NCBI GenBank assembly: GCA_963514095.1
Contig: OY741273.1
Coordinates: 2,442,501-2,506,500 of the forward strand
Reading direction: 5' to 3'
DNA length: 64,000 bases
DNA from: Eutrigla gurnardus
Lineage: Eukaryota; Chordata; Actinopteri; Perciformes; Triglidae
Position 1 is the first letter of the stretch; each line of letters begins with the position of its first letter. The notes beneath the pieces were generated by a model that was not told the origin of the DNA, ran no database searches, and saw only the letters and a list, made by a program, of their open reading frames with translations. This document shows positions 1-11,293 of the stretch, piece after piece. Both the position numbers and the translations under genes were made by a program.

Positions 1-1
1 T

Positions 2-2
<1 letters not shown>

Positions 3-36
<34 letters not shown>
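3..36. repeat. (CA)n microsatellite
   Basis: An uninterrupted CA dinucleotide run sits at the very start of the window. On the - strand it lies about 170 bp inside the first intron of the exon at 202-284. Confidence 0.95.
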
Positions 37-39
<3 letters not shown>

Positions 40-201
40 AACGAGGACACTGGATGTTGGTCCTTCGTGCCACCAAACTTGTTGCTGAAGTAATCTGCTT
101 CTGCTGCCACACTGGCGCGCGCCCTCGGCGTCCACTGGCATGACGCAAAAACACTATTGGCAGAAGTTTCGGGTTTTTTTAGGAAAACGCAGATGACTTA
201 C

Positions 202-284
202 GTGTCATTGAGGCTGGCCGATGTCGCAGTTTGCAGGAGCGCCGACGCGCAGAGGACAGCGAGTACTCGGAGGACAGGTGTCAT
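202..284 (-). CDS. First coding exon (signal peptide) of an unidentified secreted or membrane protein, partial
   Basis: Read on the - strand, an ATG at 284-282 opens 27 full codons plus 2 nt and ends at a strong splice donor, C|GTAAGT, at 202/201. The peptide starts MTPVLRVLAVLC, has a hydrophobic core of about 15 residues (VLAVLCASALL) and a likely signal-peptidase site near ATSA-S, so the product probably enters the secretory pathway. A TATA box 153 bp upstream and an AP-1 site behind it support a real 5' end. The rest of the gene lies beyond the left edge, so the product cannot be named. TATA plus AP-1 is typical of inducible genes such as matrix metalloproteinases, but that is only a promoter resemblance. 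The phase, 2 nt into the next codon, should match the next exon outside the window. Confidence 0.6.
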
Positions 285-436
285 GTCTGCGGAGCGCGGA
301 GTCGCTGCGTGGCGGGGCGACCGACAGCAGAGAGGGGCGAACTTCCAGCCTGTTAGCGCGGCCCGGCGGCGTCACACGGGGCGGACGGACAGGGGTGTGC
401 AGGGCAAGTTTCTCAAACGGAGGGGGCGGTTTGCTG

Positions 437-471
437 TTTATACCCTCACACCACCCCTCCCTCGTGAGTCA
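437..471 (-). promoter_or_regulatory. TATA box (437-442) with AP-1 site (465-471)
   Basis: On the - strand a TATAAA box reads at 442-437. A consensus AP-1 site TGACTCA lies at 471-465, 22 bp upstream. A GC-box-like CCGCCCCC lies just downstream of the TATA box (about 429-422). A start site near 405-412 would give a 5' UTR of about 125 nt before the ATG at 284. Confidence 0.5.
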
Positions 472-832
472 CTCCCCCCCCCCCAATCTGTTGAAACTTC
501 GCAGCCTCCTCCCTGTTCCCAAAAGTGGTTCACTTCCCAAAAGCTGGCCATGCTGCCAGCTCTCCCCTCCTCCAGGTCCTCAGGATTCTGAGAAAGTCCA
601 CAGGCATGAAGATACAGGAGCCTTTGTCTCATGCAGCGTGATGACCATGCAGTTTCAACAGCGTTGAGCAACACCGGGCCTGCAACAGGCTGCTGAGTAT
701 TGGAGAGATAACGGGGATCCTCTCTGGGCCCCGAGTGGCTCCATGCTGTCCCTCCTGTCTTCCACCAGGCCGATGCATAATAACAAATGACTTCTGCAGC
801 ACGTTCACACAGTCAACATTCTTTCTCTGTCT

Positions 833-1018
833 GCACGGTGGTGTAGCGGGTAGCACCGTCGCCTCACAGAGGGGGAGGTCTGGGTTTGATTCCCAGTTCA
901 GGTTCCTTCTGTGTGGAGTTTGCATGTTCTCCCTGTGTTAGTGTGGGTTCTCTCCCACAGATCAAAGGCATGTAGGGTGGGGATAGGCTGCTCAATTCAG
1001 TTATCGGCTCCAGCTCAT
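833..1018 (+). repeat. Truncated tRNA-headed SINE-like repeat
   Basis: Same family as 23220-23600: a tRNA-like head (GTGTAGCGGGTAGCACCGTC, then a B-box-like GGTTTGATTCCC), followed by the shared segment TGTGGAGTTTGCATGTTCTC. The middle is deleted and the copy stops near the GGCTCCAGCTC motif. Confidence 0.7.
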
Positions 1019-1023
1019 TTTCT

Positions 1024-1135
1024 CATATACTTCTATACAATCAGAGAGGAGTCGCCTCCTGGTGGCCAGCAGAGAGAATGACAGTTTAGGCACTTCAGGG
1101 TTGTATTCACTTTTCCGAACTGAAGGTTGCTGCCT
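1024..1135 (+). repeat. Interspersed repeat, copy A (matches 8334-8450)
   Basis: The segment beginning CTTCTATACAAYCAGAGAGG and running through GGTGGCCAGC to a GTTGC motif is shared with 8334-8450 at high identity. It is an old dispersed element of unassigned class, abutting the truncated SINE-like copy. Confidence 0.55.
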
Positions 1136-2053
1136 GTATGAGATGGATTGAGAAAAAAGATTGATTGAAATAAATGCAGCAAAAGCATAAATATGCTGAA
1201 TGAAAGGTTCAGTGTTAATGGAATATAATGTTTTCCATATAATCACCCGAAACTAAGAATAGTTTGCCAGCTTAGATTGAGGAACTTGGTCTGCCGTGTT
1301 GTACCGCCATGTTACTACAGTCAGCTAACCGGCTTTATATGGAGTCATAAAACAGACCTAAGAGTAATTAAGTGACAAAATAAAACAAAAATCAAGCCTT
1401 TTGCATTGTTTTGAGATGAGAATACAACAAGACAACAACATATGAATTAATGATGTGCATTAAATGAGCTTAATATTCTACATCTTATTGTTTCAGATGA
1501 TCTGTGATGCCCACAACATTATTAGTAATGTCCAGCTCTCTTTTGTAATATCTGCTTCCTCGTCACCCCGATCACCTGCAGCTGCATCAATCAGCTGATG
1601 CTGCTCCCGTGAGCTGCCGCCGCACAGCGCTCCCTCTCCTGCAGCCAGACGCTGCACCACGCCCACCTCCACAAGCACATATGAACATGAGCAGCATGAA
1701 CAGCTTTGTGAACACATTTATAACTTACAAAATACAAAATGTATGAATGTAGGCTGAATGAATGTAAAATATTGGTAACGATGTTTAAATAATGACAGTT
1801 ATACTTCCTGGATGGTAACATGTAAGGAGCAGTAGGATAACTGAACACGTTGGTTTCCCAACGAAGCGATGAGATGTGGGATATGATTGATAGATCCTGG
1901 ATCTGAGCCTGGTCTGGAGCAGGCTAGCTCCACAGGATAAATCTCCATGGTGACTTATGTTATCAAATGTGCAACATGCATATTCAAATATTAGATACTG
2001 TGTCACCGTTCTGTATTCAACCCAGCTAATCCAGTCATCTGATGCCTCATTCA

Positions 2054-2409
2054 GGCCCTCTTTACACGAAGGGAAAACGCAGATATTTCCACGCGGTTTG
2101 ACCTCTCATTTACACGAAAACGCTGTTTTTATCACAGAAAACGATTATTTCTAAAAACTCCGGCCAAAGTGGAGATTTCGGATAATGCCGGTTATGTGTG
2201 TGGGAGAAACAGGGTTTTAGGTTCTCAAGTGTCACAGGAAGTCGCTCGAGATTTTTGTGGTTGTTGATTCTGAGGATTCTAATTGGCTTGCATGGCTTTA
2301 TCCTTCTCCCTACATTGCCGCCCATAGGTTTGCCATCGTTATAATGGTGGCGGGGGGGGGGGGGGGGGTATTTGTTTCTCTAAATACCCTGCTACGTGTA
2401 AACGTGGCC
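2054..2409. mobile_element. Harbinger-like MITE, 356 bp, TSD TCA
   Basis: Ends are inverted: GGCCCTCTTTACACG on the left, CGTGTAAACGTGGCC on the right. They are flanked by TCA at 2051-2053 and 2410-2412. No coding capacity. It holds a 19-nt-class G run (about 2348-2368). The TIR resembles that of the MITE at 54701-55530, so both may belong to one family moved by a PIF/Harbinger-type transposase, which is known for 3-bp duplications. Confidence 0.6.
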
Positions 2410-2699
2410 TCAGTCTCACCACAGACTTTTCCATTCAGTACTTTTCCCTTCACCCCACCTCAACCTCACCCAGCCTGGCAGCCACTCCCACCAGAGTAAG
2501 CCAACTCCACTCACCTGTTATTCCCTGAATCACTAATCAGGCCATTATAAAGACTTCTGGGCTTCACACGCTCTCTGCCAACCCTGCCTGTTCCCGACTC
2601 TGCTGCTTGCCTGGATGTCATCTCAGCCTTCTGTCCCTGATCTGGAGATTTCTCCTGGTTTGGTTGGTGGTTGGTGGGCCGAGCAGATCGGTGGGACAG

Positions 2700-3010
2700 A
2701 CACTGGGTGCAGTCGACTAGTCAAAAAATAAGGTCCTAACTCCTATTCCTAACTCCTATTCCTTGACCTCTGGGGAAAACGTCACAAGTTAAGGAAAGGC
2801 GATAGGAGAACACAAAAGGATTTAGGAAAAGACGGCCGCGGTGCTCAGAGAATCCGACCGGACTTTCACTAAGCTACGTCATTATAACGCGGCCGCTGAT
2901 GATTGGCAGCTGATGATCGGCACCAGCGATTGATATGGGTCTGCACTGGAGAAACTACAATAATGGACTACAAAAAGCGCATCGTCCATTTCTCCCCATG
3001 TTGTTGGTTT
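2700..3010 (+). repeat. Interspersed repeat related to 25412-25482 and 27040-27140
   Basis: Two blocks, GTCCTAACTCCTATTCC with TTCCTTGACCTCT, and GGGTCTGCA with GAAACTACAAT, recur in the same order at 25.4 kb and 27.05 kb, where an LTR and minisatellite separate them. Probably an old DNA element; class not assigned. Confidence 0.4.
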
Positions 3011-3169
3011 TATAACAACAAGTCCTCCAACTCATACGACCACAGTTGTCGTTGGTCCATGCACTCGAATACGACCTCTGGGAGCGTATTGCGGAGATTC
3101 TTCCGCAACGATAGTAGTGGTTAAGGTTAGGGTTAGGTCGACGTGTGGAGGCGGTCTCTGCCGATGATG

Positions 3170-3350
3170 CACGCGCGGGGGGGGGGGAGGTTTAGGGGGG
3201 GGGGGGGGGGGGGGGGGTAGCGCGGGGGGCGCGCGGGGGGGGGTGATTGACGGGGTGCGCGCGGGGGGGGGGGGTAGCGCGCGGGGGGGGGATGGGGGTG
3301 GGGGGGGGGGGGGGGTGGGGAGGGGGTGGGGGGAAGATGTCGTGGAATCG
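3170..3350 (+). repeat. G-rich tract with long G runs
   Basis: About 180 bp is mostly G runs of 7 to 18 broken by short AGC, GCGC or TGGGG spacers. It can form G-quadruplexes on the + strand. No open frame here looks biological; the proline-rich frame opposite is a composition artefact. Confidence 0.85.
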
Positions 3351-3359
3351 GGGTAGGTT

Positions 3360-5220
3360 TAGGTCGACGTGTGGGGGGGGCGATCGTCTGAGACACCGGA
3401 GTGTCGATATTTACTTGACCGCTAGAGGGCGCGCTATTTTGAAACGTAACATATGGTCGTAATTCGGTGCTTGACACACGACCTATGTGGTCGTTTTCTC
3501 GAGGAGGACAGTCTGTTTTATAAACAGCTGGTTCACCGACCGGCTTCAGGTCCAGCAGCTCCTGAAATAAATAAAAATATCATTAAATTATTATCACTGT
3601 CCACACATTTATCAACACAATTCCAATTACTATATGTCTGCATGAAAGTAATTGTTAAATATGCTATTGGACAAAGCCCACCGGCACCGGAGGGTTTTGG
3701 TGACATGCCCCCAGTCTCACCATGGACATGAAAGAGGATTTGTTTTTTTTTAACCTCCACGAGCGACCAGTGCATCACTGTAAGACCAGTGATCTTCTTC
3801 TACCTGCAGAATGGGAGATTCAGACCACCTTCTTCACAAAAGAGAAGTATAACTTCAATGACACACTGTGTTTCATCTAAGTCGACTCCCACTGCGTGTT
3901 CCGCTGCCAAACGAAGAGCAGCCGCCATGAATCGCTCCGTGAAGCGGAGCCGAGCAAGAAACAAGATCAACCACATCAGGATCCTGTAAGCAGATGGACT
4001 GAAGAAAGCCTGTTTTTGGACAAAGGAAGTCAAAAATGAGCAGAGGGAAGTGAGTCACTTAAAAAACAGCGAGCACAGGTGAGGCCCATCATCCTGGAAG
4101 ACACAAAAGAAGGTGAACACGAGGGGAGGTTCTACCTGGATATTATTCTCTCTTCCCCACCACACTCCCTCTGTTCATTTCCCAGCGAGGACAGGAAGCA
4201 GAATATAGATCAGTAGAGATGGGCTTTTCCAGTTTGCAATACCATCAAACCTGTAACAATACACAGGGCAAGTGCTGAGATTCTGTAGAGCTTTTCATTC
4301 AATTCAGGTTTGCCATTATACCGGAGGTTACACAGTGACAGATTTGGGATGTCTTTCCTCCACATCTTCTTTTATCTTCCGTTATCTTTTTGTCTCCTCC
4401 GGTCTTTGATCTCCGCTGCTACAAAAATCAATCAAAGAAAGGACTGAATGGAACAGAAATGATAAAAAATGTACAGTATTTTTGTCTGCTTGGTTAAGAC
4501 TGCACTACTGGGATCAGGTTATTCACAGTGCTGCACATGCATGTCTGTTTGTCTGAGAGGTTGACGACACATTCCTCAGGGCAACTAAAGGACATGACAT
4601 GTTGCACAAAGCTGGGGTCTGAGAGCAAGCTGCTACTCAAAGCCAAGATTACCACTTTATATGTCCACGGGGAGATTATTTGGGAACATAATGGAGCATA
4701 AAGCAGGAGAAGAGTGTTGAGGGTTATGCAGCTGCAATTCAGAGTAATCAAGTGGACTATTAACAGCAGCTTATGAGCTGATTGGATGGCTCCCATAGTG
4801 GCTTCAGTGCAGTCCAAGTACTACCGACACTCGTCTTTAGACTTCATGGGTAATTGTTTAAATGAGCCGGTTTTAACAACCGTTCTTTATTTGAGAGTCC
4901 AGATCTCTGTGTGTCAGTGTGGAGGACATGTTATCCTACTCTTCACTCTCAGATTTGAATGCAGCTTTGTCTTTAATGGAGTATTCAGTTCCACCTTTCA
5001 CTCCATCCCACAGACCTCAACATTGGCCCTGACGTTTGTTAAGTACAGCTGTTGTTCAGGGGAGGAAACGGTGGACTTGTTTAGAAACTGAACATCCATC
5101 AGTCATTGCTTGTTTGTGACCAAGGAAAGGGAAACTCCCTTACATTCTCTCACATGATCCACCATTTCATTTGTAGCAAAAGTTACTGTTTGATCTTTAA
5201 GCTGAAGCATCGTCTACTTC
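3360..5220. other. Stretch without recognisable gene
   Basis: Unique-looking AT-rich sequence. Short open frames lack splice context and recognisable domains. I see no clear repeat boundaries or RNA gene. Confidence 0.4.
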
Positions 5221-5221
5221 C

Positions 5222-5648
5222 ACTTTACTCACTTCATCCTGTCTCCCTCCACCAACCTGTCTCCCTGCCACGTTACTCCCTCCACCAACCTGTCTCCCTG
5301 CCACGTTACTCCCTCCACCAACCTGTCTCCCTGCCACTCTTCATCCTGTCTCCCTGCAACTCTTCATCCTGTCTCCCTGCCACTCTTCTCCCTTCACCAA
5401 CCCGTCTCCCTGCCACGTTACTCCCTCCACCAACCTGTCTCCCTGCCACGTTACTCCCTCCACCAACCTGTCTCCCTGCCACTCTTCATCCTGTCTCCCT
5501 GCAACTCTTCATCCTGTCTCCTGCCACTCTTCTCCCTCCACCAACCCGTCTCCCTGCCACGTTACTCCCTCCACCAACCTGTCTCCCTGCCACTCTTCAT
5601 CCTGTCTCCGTGCCACTCTTCTCCCTCCACCAACCCGTCTCCCTGCCA
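5222..5648 (+). repeat. 33-bp minisatellite
   Basis: The unit CTCCCTCCACCAACCTGTCT plus 13 more bases is repeated in full and shortened forms. Because 33 is divisible by 3, it leaves a long open frame with an 11-residue period (YSLHQPVSLPR). I regard this frame as an artefact of the repeat. Confidence 0.9.
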
Positions 5649-5828
5649 CTGTATGTGCGTGTGTGTGTGTGTGTGCGTGCGTGTGTGTGTGCGTGTGTGT
5701 GTGTGTGCGTGTGTTTTCGTGCATGTGTGTGTGTGTGTGTGTGTGTGCATGTGTGTGTGCGTGTGTTTTCGTGCGTGTTTGTGTGTGTGAGTGTGTGTGT
5801 GTGTGTGCATGTGTGTGTGTGTGTGTGT
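5649..5828 (+). repeat. (TG)n compound microsatellite
   Basis: About 180 bp of TG with CG and TTTTCG interruptions, directly following the 33-bp minisatellite. Confidence 0.95.
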
Positions 5829-5829
5829 T

Positions 5830-7840
5830 CACTGCAGCAGTCAGGAGAGGGCAGCAGACATTCAGCAGACTGTTTCATGTCTCTCATCTCCAATCCAGGG
5901 AGGGGCTCATTAAATCCAACTCCTCATCTCTGGCTGATGAATTCTTTATAAATACATTATGTTCACCCCTCTGCTCCTACAAAGATATCATATAAAAGTT
6001 CAATTAGCTGGGGTTTGATGATCTCAATGAGATGATCTTTTACAGCTAAAAGCTCCCTCTCCACGTCCACTGGAGCCTTTCCAGAGCAAAAAGCACACAC
6101 GGAAAAAACAGTAAAGGAACATCCACCAGTGAATAACAAAGGGAAGTCAGACGCTGCATGGGGATTTAGATGTTCAAAGGAGCAGCTTACGCCTCTGGGC
6201 CATGCTGGGCTCTCTTGAGTCGGAGAATGAAATCTGTTGTTTAACAAGCCTTTATTGGAATCCACACTTCTACCAAAATGTTGAAGATCAGGGACAAACA
6301 AAAGCGCACAGCGGTGGTACATGAGCCAGCGATGAGCACGATCCCAGATCATTTTTTGTCAGACTGTATGATTCTTATATTGGTATAACAAAAATCCATG
6401 GGTTGTGTGTGTTTGGGCGAGTGGTGTGTGTGGAGCTTGAGCAGGGATATGTTGAGCTTCAGGTGGTGGATATAGCAGAGAGCTGGCTGCCTTCGGTTCA
6501 CTCCGTTCTTTTTTGGCTGTGTAGTTTCTAGAGGTTTATTAAGCACCGCCTTGGTTTGTTTCAAGAGTCCCATGGGTGCTCCAGAGACCAGGACACCGCC
6601 TTATAGCTTTAGCATGCTTTGTGTGACTTAAGATCTAAAGGAAAACTCCCCCTCTGATACTCTTACATTCTTAGATATCTCCACTTTGTGACATTCAAAA
6701 CAGTTTGTTTTTGATGGCTAATTTCTTTTATTTGTAAACTGCACTGAAACCTGAACCGCCTGCGACCACTTTACTCTCTGCAGAATCATTTCCATTTAAC
6801 TGTGTCAATCAAGAGTTTTGACTGAATACTGATTGTATACTGTAACATACTGTACTGTATGTATATTTACATTTCTTACTATATTAAATCCCTTACTTGG
6901 GCCTTCCCTCCATGTAGACCCCCAACCAGGTTCCCTCCATCACAGCTGAAATCACCACTATTGCTGCTTTGTACATGTTGAAGACCCAGATCCACCAGGA
7001 AACCAAACCCTGTCCTGTCTGTGTTCATGACATCATCCAGAGGCTGACCGACGCCCACTGCTAACTGGCCCGATGTTGGAAACACCATATTGTAGCGCCA
7101 CCTGCTGCTGTGATGCTGCTCATCATTGAACGCTTCCTGGTCTACGGCATCATGTTGGAGACGGATCCATCTCTGTGTGGCTGTGCCTGCCACTATGGAC
7201 TACAACTGTAAATACTACTAAGATAAATACTACTAATACTGTTAATTGTATTACCATTGTTAATACTACAACCTGAATGCCCTTTGACAGCTCACAAAAA
7301 AAACAACATATTGTCATTTAATGATATAATAATGTTTTTCAGCAAGAAAAGAACACTAATAAGAATTCATGTTGCAATTGTTGTTTATTGTTGCACCTGC
7401 TTGTTCCTGATTGGTGGGTTTGTCTGGGGTGATGACATAAGCAGCTACGGTGAAAGCCCAGTGGAGCAATGATGTATAGAAACATTACCAGAGCTGTCAC
7501 ACACTTGCTTATTCAAACTAAGGAAACACAGACCAGTGGAATGGATCACATGACTTCCTGTATGTAAAAGGTATCACCTCGTCACCTGAGTCCCCCTCAG
7601 CTCTACGGAGCATTTTACCATCTTTCAGCTCAATGTTTGCTGCACCGTTACAGATTTGGCTCAGTCTCACAGCTGTTTCCACCTCCCTTTCATCAGATTC
7701 AATCAGCAGACATTTAGTTTAGCTCAGTGTAAAGACTGGAAACGCAGAAACAGCTAGCCTTGTTCTGTTCAAAAAAGCATTATAGCCTGCCAGAAGCAAA
7801 ACAGAAGAGTACAAACAAGTTGTAGTTCAAAACAGACAAA
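5830..7840. other. Stretch without recognisable gene
   Basis: No exon with convincing coding character and splice sites. Short open frames near 6879-7193 and 5963-6352 show no family I recognise. Confidence 0.35.
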
Positions 7841-7844
7841 GTGA

Positions 7845-8480
7845 ACGTTGTCATGGTGATGTCACCCATTTGGTTTCGGGACTACTGTTTTGAACCATCA
7901 AGTTCTGCATTTTATCATCGCCTTCTTGATTTTTTTGCAACCAGTGAAGGAAGTGACCATATTTGACTGTGGAGGAGCGATGGGTGGATCTGATGAATAC
8001 AAGTGGCAGAGCGGCACCCTTACTGGATCTGTATCCATGTGGATTCTGGTGTGACACTGCTAACAATGCTAGCGTCATGATTCAAGTTTAAACTTTACAG
8101 CTAAGTGTTAAAGGCATCTTAGTAGCTAACTGCATTGGTAGCGACCTGTAGGTAGCCCCGCCCCTAAAGCATCCCCTGCTTTCTGGTCTGTTGGACTCTA
8201 AATGGACCATAATGTACTAAATGAACTTCATGCTGGATTGAAGAAGACTTGAAACTAGAGATTGAGACCATAAACTCATGTTTACAATGTTTACTGAGAT
8301 AATACATCAGGAATGAAGTAAGACCATTTTTTCATAGACTTCTATACAACCAGAGAGGAGTCGTCCTCTGGTGGCCAGCAAAGAGAATGACAGTTTAATG
8401 AACCTCAGCCTTGACTTCACTTTTCAGAACTGGATGTTGCAGCCTGGGTCCTACAGGGGGCATCTTCTATAGCATATGTT
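7845..8480 (+). repeat. Interspersed repeat family, copy A (matches 24750-25090)
   Basis: Long shared segments with 24750-25090 include TTTGCAACCAGTGAAGGAAG, GTGACCATATTTG, GGGTGGATCTGATGAA and GGATTCTGGTGTGA. The distal part (8334-8450) matches 1024-1135. No coding region; probably a decayed non-autonomous DNA element. Confidence 0.6.
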
Positions 8481-8489
8481 AACTGGTAG

Positions 8490-10822
8490 CTGTTTTCATA
8501 AGTCTTTAAACTTATGAAAACTAATTTCATTTTCTCAGAGAAAACAATGTTCGATCCGTGTTAAAGTTTCTACACCTTCTGATAGTACAGATAGTCAGCG
8601 AGTAAAGCAGGTTTGGTGTGTTTTCACGCCTCTGAGCCCAAGTTTGGCAGATGCATTGCATTATGGTCAATTGAGGCTACTGCCAAGTCAAAAGAGAAAT
8701 CTGCCTAGCCTGTGCTGGAATTTCTCTCAATATGACTTGACTTTGAAGCCCTCAACAGCTACAGGCATAAGACACCAACAAACAGCAACATGCTACGGCT
8801 TTCTCTTTTGACATAGCTACACTCTTTTAGAAAGGCAAAATGTTTTTCTCACTCTTTTATTGAAAATATAAATATATACAACCTTTTCACTTATTTGTTT
8901 GTTAACATCCCTTACTGTAAAGTGCTTCTAGTCCTTTGTGGGTTAATGTGTATGAAGGATATTCTGTGCTCTCGGTATTTGTGGACTCGTCCTAGAATCC
9001 TCCCTCAAGGCATGAATAAAGGATTTTGAATTGACGTGAATTGGATGATCGCTCTGCCTGAGCCCATTGTGGAATGAATCTCCTTCTGTTAAACCTCAGA
9101 TTCACTTAAAGGTTGAGTAGTTGATTCTGTTCGGAAACACTTTCTGTTATATTACTTGAAATCCTCGTTACATACAGATAAATGTAATGCTCTGACATGA
9201 AAACATTTTAAAAATGTCATCTGTGGCTTTAGCGGGTCGGTAAAAACCCCGTCCAATCAAAAAAGTCAGGCCGGAGAAAATAATTGGACGTCCTGCCTGT
9301 CTGTCAATGCTTACTTCCTGATCCACTCTGCCGATCTCGGGCACTCGTTAGGCATTCTGGGGGAGGGGCTTTGAACAAAGGTCTCAACGAAGGGGGCGGG
9401 GCTTTGCCGGTTTGGTGATGCGTTCAAAGTCTTTGTGGTTTTTCCAAATGACCTACTCTGCCTTTAAACACCACCAACCAATGTGTGTCTCCTCATCAGC
9501 TGCATGCAGCTGAAAGAAAGCCAGCTCCCACCGACAGGCTGTGGCTCCACAGCTCCACGGGGCTCCTGGTGGAGGTGCTGAGGGAGAACAGTGTTTAAAC
9601 TCCAGTAAAACACAGCTCCCTTCAGCTCCCACATCAAAGGCAGACGATTACCAACAGCCTGCTGCAATGAGACCACGACGACTTGAAATCACCGGGACGG
9701 CGTGGTACACTCCTCCCCAACCACAACATGGTTCCAAGGCTGTGGTGGAACACCCTGAGAAAGACAACAGTAATCTAGTAATGAGGGTTTCTCTGGATGT
9801 AAACTCCTGCTTTAATAAGCCTTTCATAACTACCTGGCTAAGAATGATAGAATCCTGCAATAAAAGAAATCATGTAATTGAGCAGCCCCCCCCCCCAGAA
9901 ACTACACATGGCCCGTCTCACTCAATAAACCTCCTTACTGTCCACATACGTGTCCAACCTAATATACAGTAGAGGCACTGTCTTCTGCTATCATTTACTA
10001 TCAGTTCAGGTCTGTGTCAGCAGGTTCTGACTGGTCTTTGAAGGTCACTTCAGATGTGGTTTCTCTTTTTTGACACTGTTTGACAGTGACAGCAGAGACA
10101 GAGACAGCTGAGCCACCAGATGTCCTACACCTGATACTCTGTAAGAAAAAACCCAGAAGAAGAGGAGAGAATATAATGTCCCGGCACCTTCCACAGATAC
10201 CTCTGCCAATAAATAAATAAATCGCATGGAAATACCCAAAATATTAAATTACATTAAATCACATGAAATTACCCAAATAATGAAATGACACTCTCAAACC
10301 TATCTGTATGAGAACAATATCCTGCCATATGTAGTAACATCAATGGTTCACAGAGGTTGACAGAAGCTGAATGACTCTCTTCAACTACAACAACACTGAG
10401 CTGAGCTCACATTAACCCCATCACAGAAATCGTTTTAGCTACGCATATATTTTCCTTTTTTACCACTGTGTGAGGACGGTTTCTCCAAATTCAAAAATCA
10501 AATGAAAGTCTTGGTGGCTGATGGCCGCTGTCTCTGGCAACGTGCTTTCTAGTGGAGGTTCTTGCTCCCACAATTCAATGCATCATTTAAAATAAGGATT
10601 GAAACACTAAAAGTCAAAACAGAAAATTCCATCATGCTAAGACGTTACATTGGCCCATATTATAGGGACATTTCTTAGGGTGTAATTATTAAATTACAGC
10701 GCTCTCTTCACCCCAAAAAATAACCATCATAATATAAAATATCAGCAAATCAAGATTAAAATGCCAGTCCCACACTGCATGAAATGTGGAACATTTAAAA
10801 ATGCACCTCAAATTGATCTGAA

Positions 10823-10857
<35 letters not shown>

Positions 10858-11230
10858 TGGTAATAATAGTTTGTTCTGAAACGAGATCTTCAAAAAGAGA
10901 CCGGTCTCGAGTACTTCAACACTTGTGACCCCCGATTACAAACCAGCAGTGTCTCTACTTGCGAACAGGCTGAATGTCTCTGAGGTCGGAATGAAGCTGA
11001 ATCCAAAAGGGATTTTCTTGTTCTGTGATAAGATAAGACAACACTTTTACGTGGTCTGAAGAGATAAACCGATCCAGTATTTCATGAAAAAAGCAGAGAC
11101 CCCCCCTCACCTCTGCAGTAGTCAGGGTTTAACAATGGTGTTGGACTCACGGCTCCTCCTTTCAATCATCTGAAGGATATTTGAATATGTTGTGAAAAAG
11201 CTGCTTTTCAATTTCGGTTCAGTTCATTCC

Positions 11231-11293
<63 letters not shown>

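Noticed and set aside
833..1018. tRNA gene
   Set aside because: Tail segments shared with the repeat at 23220-23612 show that it is a SINE-like element, not a tRNA gene.
3133..3477. Proline-rich ORF on the - strand
   Set aside because: A translation of the G-rich tract only.
5106..5951. 281-codon ORF
   Set aside because: It is produced by the 33-bp minisatellite and TG repeat, whose periods keep the frame open.
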